64,000 bases of DNA from assembly GCF_910596095.1 (NCBI RefSeq), contig NC_056534.1, forward strand, positions 9,488,490 to 9,552,489. Reading direction: 5' to 3'. A program made the translations under genes and the position numbers. This DNA is from Thunnus maccoyii (lineage: Eukaryota > Chordata > Actinopteri > Scombriformes > Scombridae). The notes beneath the pieces are model-generated. The model did not search any database. It had not been told where the DNA came from and saw only the letters and a list, made by a program, of their open reading frames with translations. Below are positions 61,991 through 64,000 of the stretch, one piece after another. Each line of letters opens with the position of its first letter. Within the stretch, counting starts at the first letter, position 1.

Positions 61991-62605
61991 ATGCAACAGA
62001 CCTCCCCTCAACTTAAGAAAACAAACACAAAAAAGGAGATGCATAATGTGAAAACTTGCCTACTTAAAGGATGGTTTGTCACATCTATGAAACACTTAAA
62101 TTCATATAAAGTGCCTTAGTTTGTAGATCTGTATCACCTATTGGACATGGATGCAGACCAGCTACACTCATTGTGCTGTTTTTTTTAAGATGACTACAGG
62201 CAGAGGAGAAAATAACATAAAAATCGGTTACTGTACTGGGATTAAAATCAGCTTATAAAAACATCTGACTTTGGAACAAACAAAAGGAAGGAAGGAAGGA
62301 AGGAGGAGGAACAAACAAAGCAAAAGATACAGTATGAGTCAAGCAAAACTAAGTGGCATGGAAAAAATGAATTACAGCAGCGCACACCATGGTGACAAAT
62401 GCTCACATAAGTAATAAATGACATGGCAAATTAGACAGATTTAATTAAACGTGGTTGATGAGTGGAAGTGAGAGAGTGGGAGGGAGCATGTGTGTGTTGA
62501 ACTTCAGCAGAGGGCACTTCAATCACAATTGGTTTATGGGAAGCCTTTATTTTTAAATGACCTTTAAGGTGTCATTTCAGATTTACTGCTGTTATGGTGC
62601 CCCCC

Positions 62606-62616
62606 CACCACCACCA

Positions 62617-62662
<46 letters not shown>
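62606..62662. repeat. (CA)n microsatellite preceded by CCA triplets
   Basis: CCA units followed by about 21 CA units. Confidence 0.95.
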
Positions 62663-62666
<4 letters not shown>

Positions 62667-63089
62667 TACGCTGTTTACGCTGTATGAGAGCAAACAGTCA
62701 ACTTTCTGTAGCTTGCAAAAACATATTAGTCATAATATTAGTCATAAATATTAGTCAAGGTCGGTCACACGTGTGAGCAGAAAGGTCACCTCTAACAGCT
62801 GAGCCGAACCTGAATCTATTTCTACATTTCTGTGAAAAAATATCCTCAAAGAGGCTTTAAGTTTTTCAACAGCCATCAATCATCAGTCGCCATCAATCTC
62901 AATCTATATATTATAGAAAATGATTTATGTGTATATTAGCAGTAAAATCTGTATCATTAGAAAACTTTGAAACTTCAGAAAACCCTAATTTATGATGCAA
63001 AGTCACCCAGCAGCATCCAAACCTTGATGTACTCTGGCATTTCAGTGTTATAAAGCCATAAAGTCATTGCATGTTTGTATATTATGTGA

Positions 63090-63260
63090 GGTAATATGAC
63101 AGCGAAGGAAAAGGCCAAATAATTGATGGTTACAGATTCTTAAATGTGAGAATTCGCTGCTTTTCTTGGTTTTACATAACAGCAAATTTAATATTTTTTT
63201 TGTTTTTGGACTGAATATCAGACAAAACCAGATGTCACCTTGTGCTTTAGGATACTGTGA
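63090..63260. repeat. Family C repeat fragment
   Basis: Shares TTCTTAAATGTGAGAATTCG, CTGCTTTTCTTGGTTTTACA and GATGTCACCTTGTGCTTTAG with the inner part of other copies. Confidence 0.55.
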
Positions 63261-63559
63261 AGGACATTTTTTTCACAGTTTTCTTATGTTTTTTAGACCC
63301 AGCAGATCAGTTATTAGAGAAAATAATCTGCAGAATAATTGAAACTGCTGGCTCAAGCTCCTCTCCCACAGGAGAGTACAGAGGGCTCCGTAATAAAATA
63401 TTAAACACAGACTATAAACTTGTATACAACAAAACATTCCCGACAATGACAGATAATAAAGCAGAACCTCGATGTAATTAAAACTGTCCCCTCCACCTCC
63501 ACACCAATGAAATAAATAAAAAGTAGAGAGGGAGGGTAAGCATAGTTTAATCTAACTTT

Positions 63560-63985
63560 AAAGATCCCCTCCAGACATGTTTTTAAGACATATAAAATAC
63601 TGCTTTGAATAATAATTTGCATCTTATATTTTTTCCACCAAAAAGTTCAAGTACTTTGCAATTTTTAAAGTTCCATCCCCTCCCTCTCCCTCATAGTAAA
63701 AATCAAATGCCAATATATTTCTCTCCAGACATTTAACTGCTGGACACAATATGTTTCCTACTTCACTGTAAAGTCCATTATCAATGTTTGTGCACTGGAG
63801 GCTTCAAGTTTCAACATCACACTTTGTGTACGTTGAATTCTGGGTCTCCAAACTAGTTGTGATGTCACAAATCATGCTCGTAGGAACACAACTTAAACTC
63901 AGATTTGAGGTGAGTGCAGAAAAACTTTCCTCCTTTCAGCAGATGAATGTGAAAAGAGACTTCTAGTGTCAAAGTCTGCTCATTA
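63560..63985. repeat. Dispersed repeat family D, copy 4 (most complete)
   Basis: AAAGATCCCCTCCAGACATG at the left, then CCTACTTCACTGTAAAGTCC, AGGCTTCAAGTTTCAACATC, ACTAGTTGTGATGTCACAAA and CAGCAGATGAATGTGAAAAG. It runs almost to the window end. Confidence 0.7.
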
Positions 63986-64000
63986 ATTATTCTGCACAGT

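Overview
The window is nuclear DNA from a bony fish, probably a spiny-rayed teleost. It is AT-rich, genes have many short exons with GT-AG introns, CA/GT microsatellites are frequent, and introns and spacers hold several interspersed repeat families of the kind common in such genomes. There is no bacterial gene organisation. Five protein-coding genes can be reconstructed exon by exon, four of them complete and in frame from start to stop.

Layout. 1-8.3 kb: 5' part of axin1 (minus strand; two coding exons, two possible non-coding first exons), continuing past the left edge. 8.3-24 kb: a gene-poor stretch with inverted copies of a repeat pair, one unrecognised candidate coding exon near 14.9 kb, a 1.7-kb minisatellite with a 19-bp unit, and a long hairpin-forming inverted repeat. 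24.1-26.8 kb: thumpd1 (minus). 28.9-33.5 kb: eri2 (minus). 35.7-43.8 kb: rexo5 (plus), head to head with eri2. 46.5-59.5 kb: parn (minus; 26 coding exons), tail to tail with rexo5. 59.6-64 kb: the parn promoter, then repeats and no gene.

How the genes relate. Thumpd1 is the RNA-binding adaptor for tRNA cytidine acetylation. Eri2, Rexo5 and Parn are three separate 3'-5' exoribonucleases of the DEDDh superfamily, and all four catalytic acidic residues plus the histidine can be read in Rexo5 and Parn. About 35 kb therefore hold four RNA-maturation genes. Axin1 is the scaffold of the beta-catenin destruction complex and is functionally unrelated. From memory, human orthologues of these five genes lie in three separate parts of chromosome 16p, with only the ERI2-REXO5 pair immediately adjacent as here.

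Main items for a second look: a 45-bp inverted repeat with paired CCAAT boxes between eri2 and rexo5; a rexo5 exon with two 5' splice sites 7 nt apart, where the stronger-looking one gives an immediate stop; a near-fully self-complementary 350-650-bp repeat family in five copies, one split by a LINE inside a parn intron; the 148-bp-arm hairpin at 20.6-20.9 kb; and the unrecognised exon at 14.8-15.0 kb. No CRISPR, phage, insertion sequence or rRNA gene was seen, and I did not find a convincing tRNA gene.
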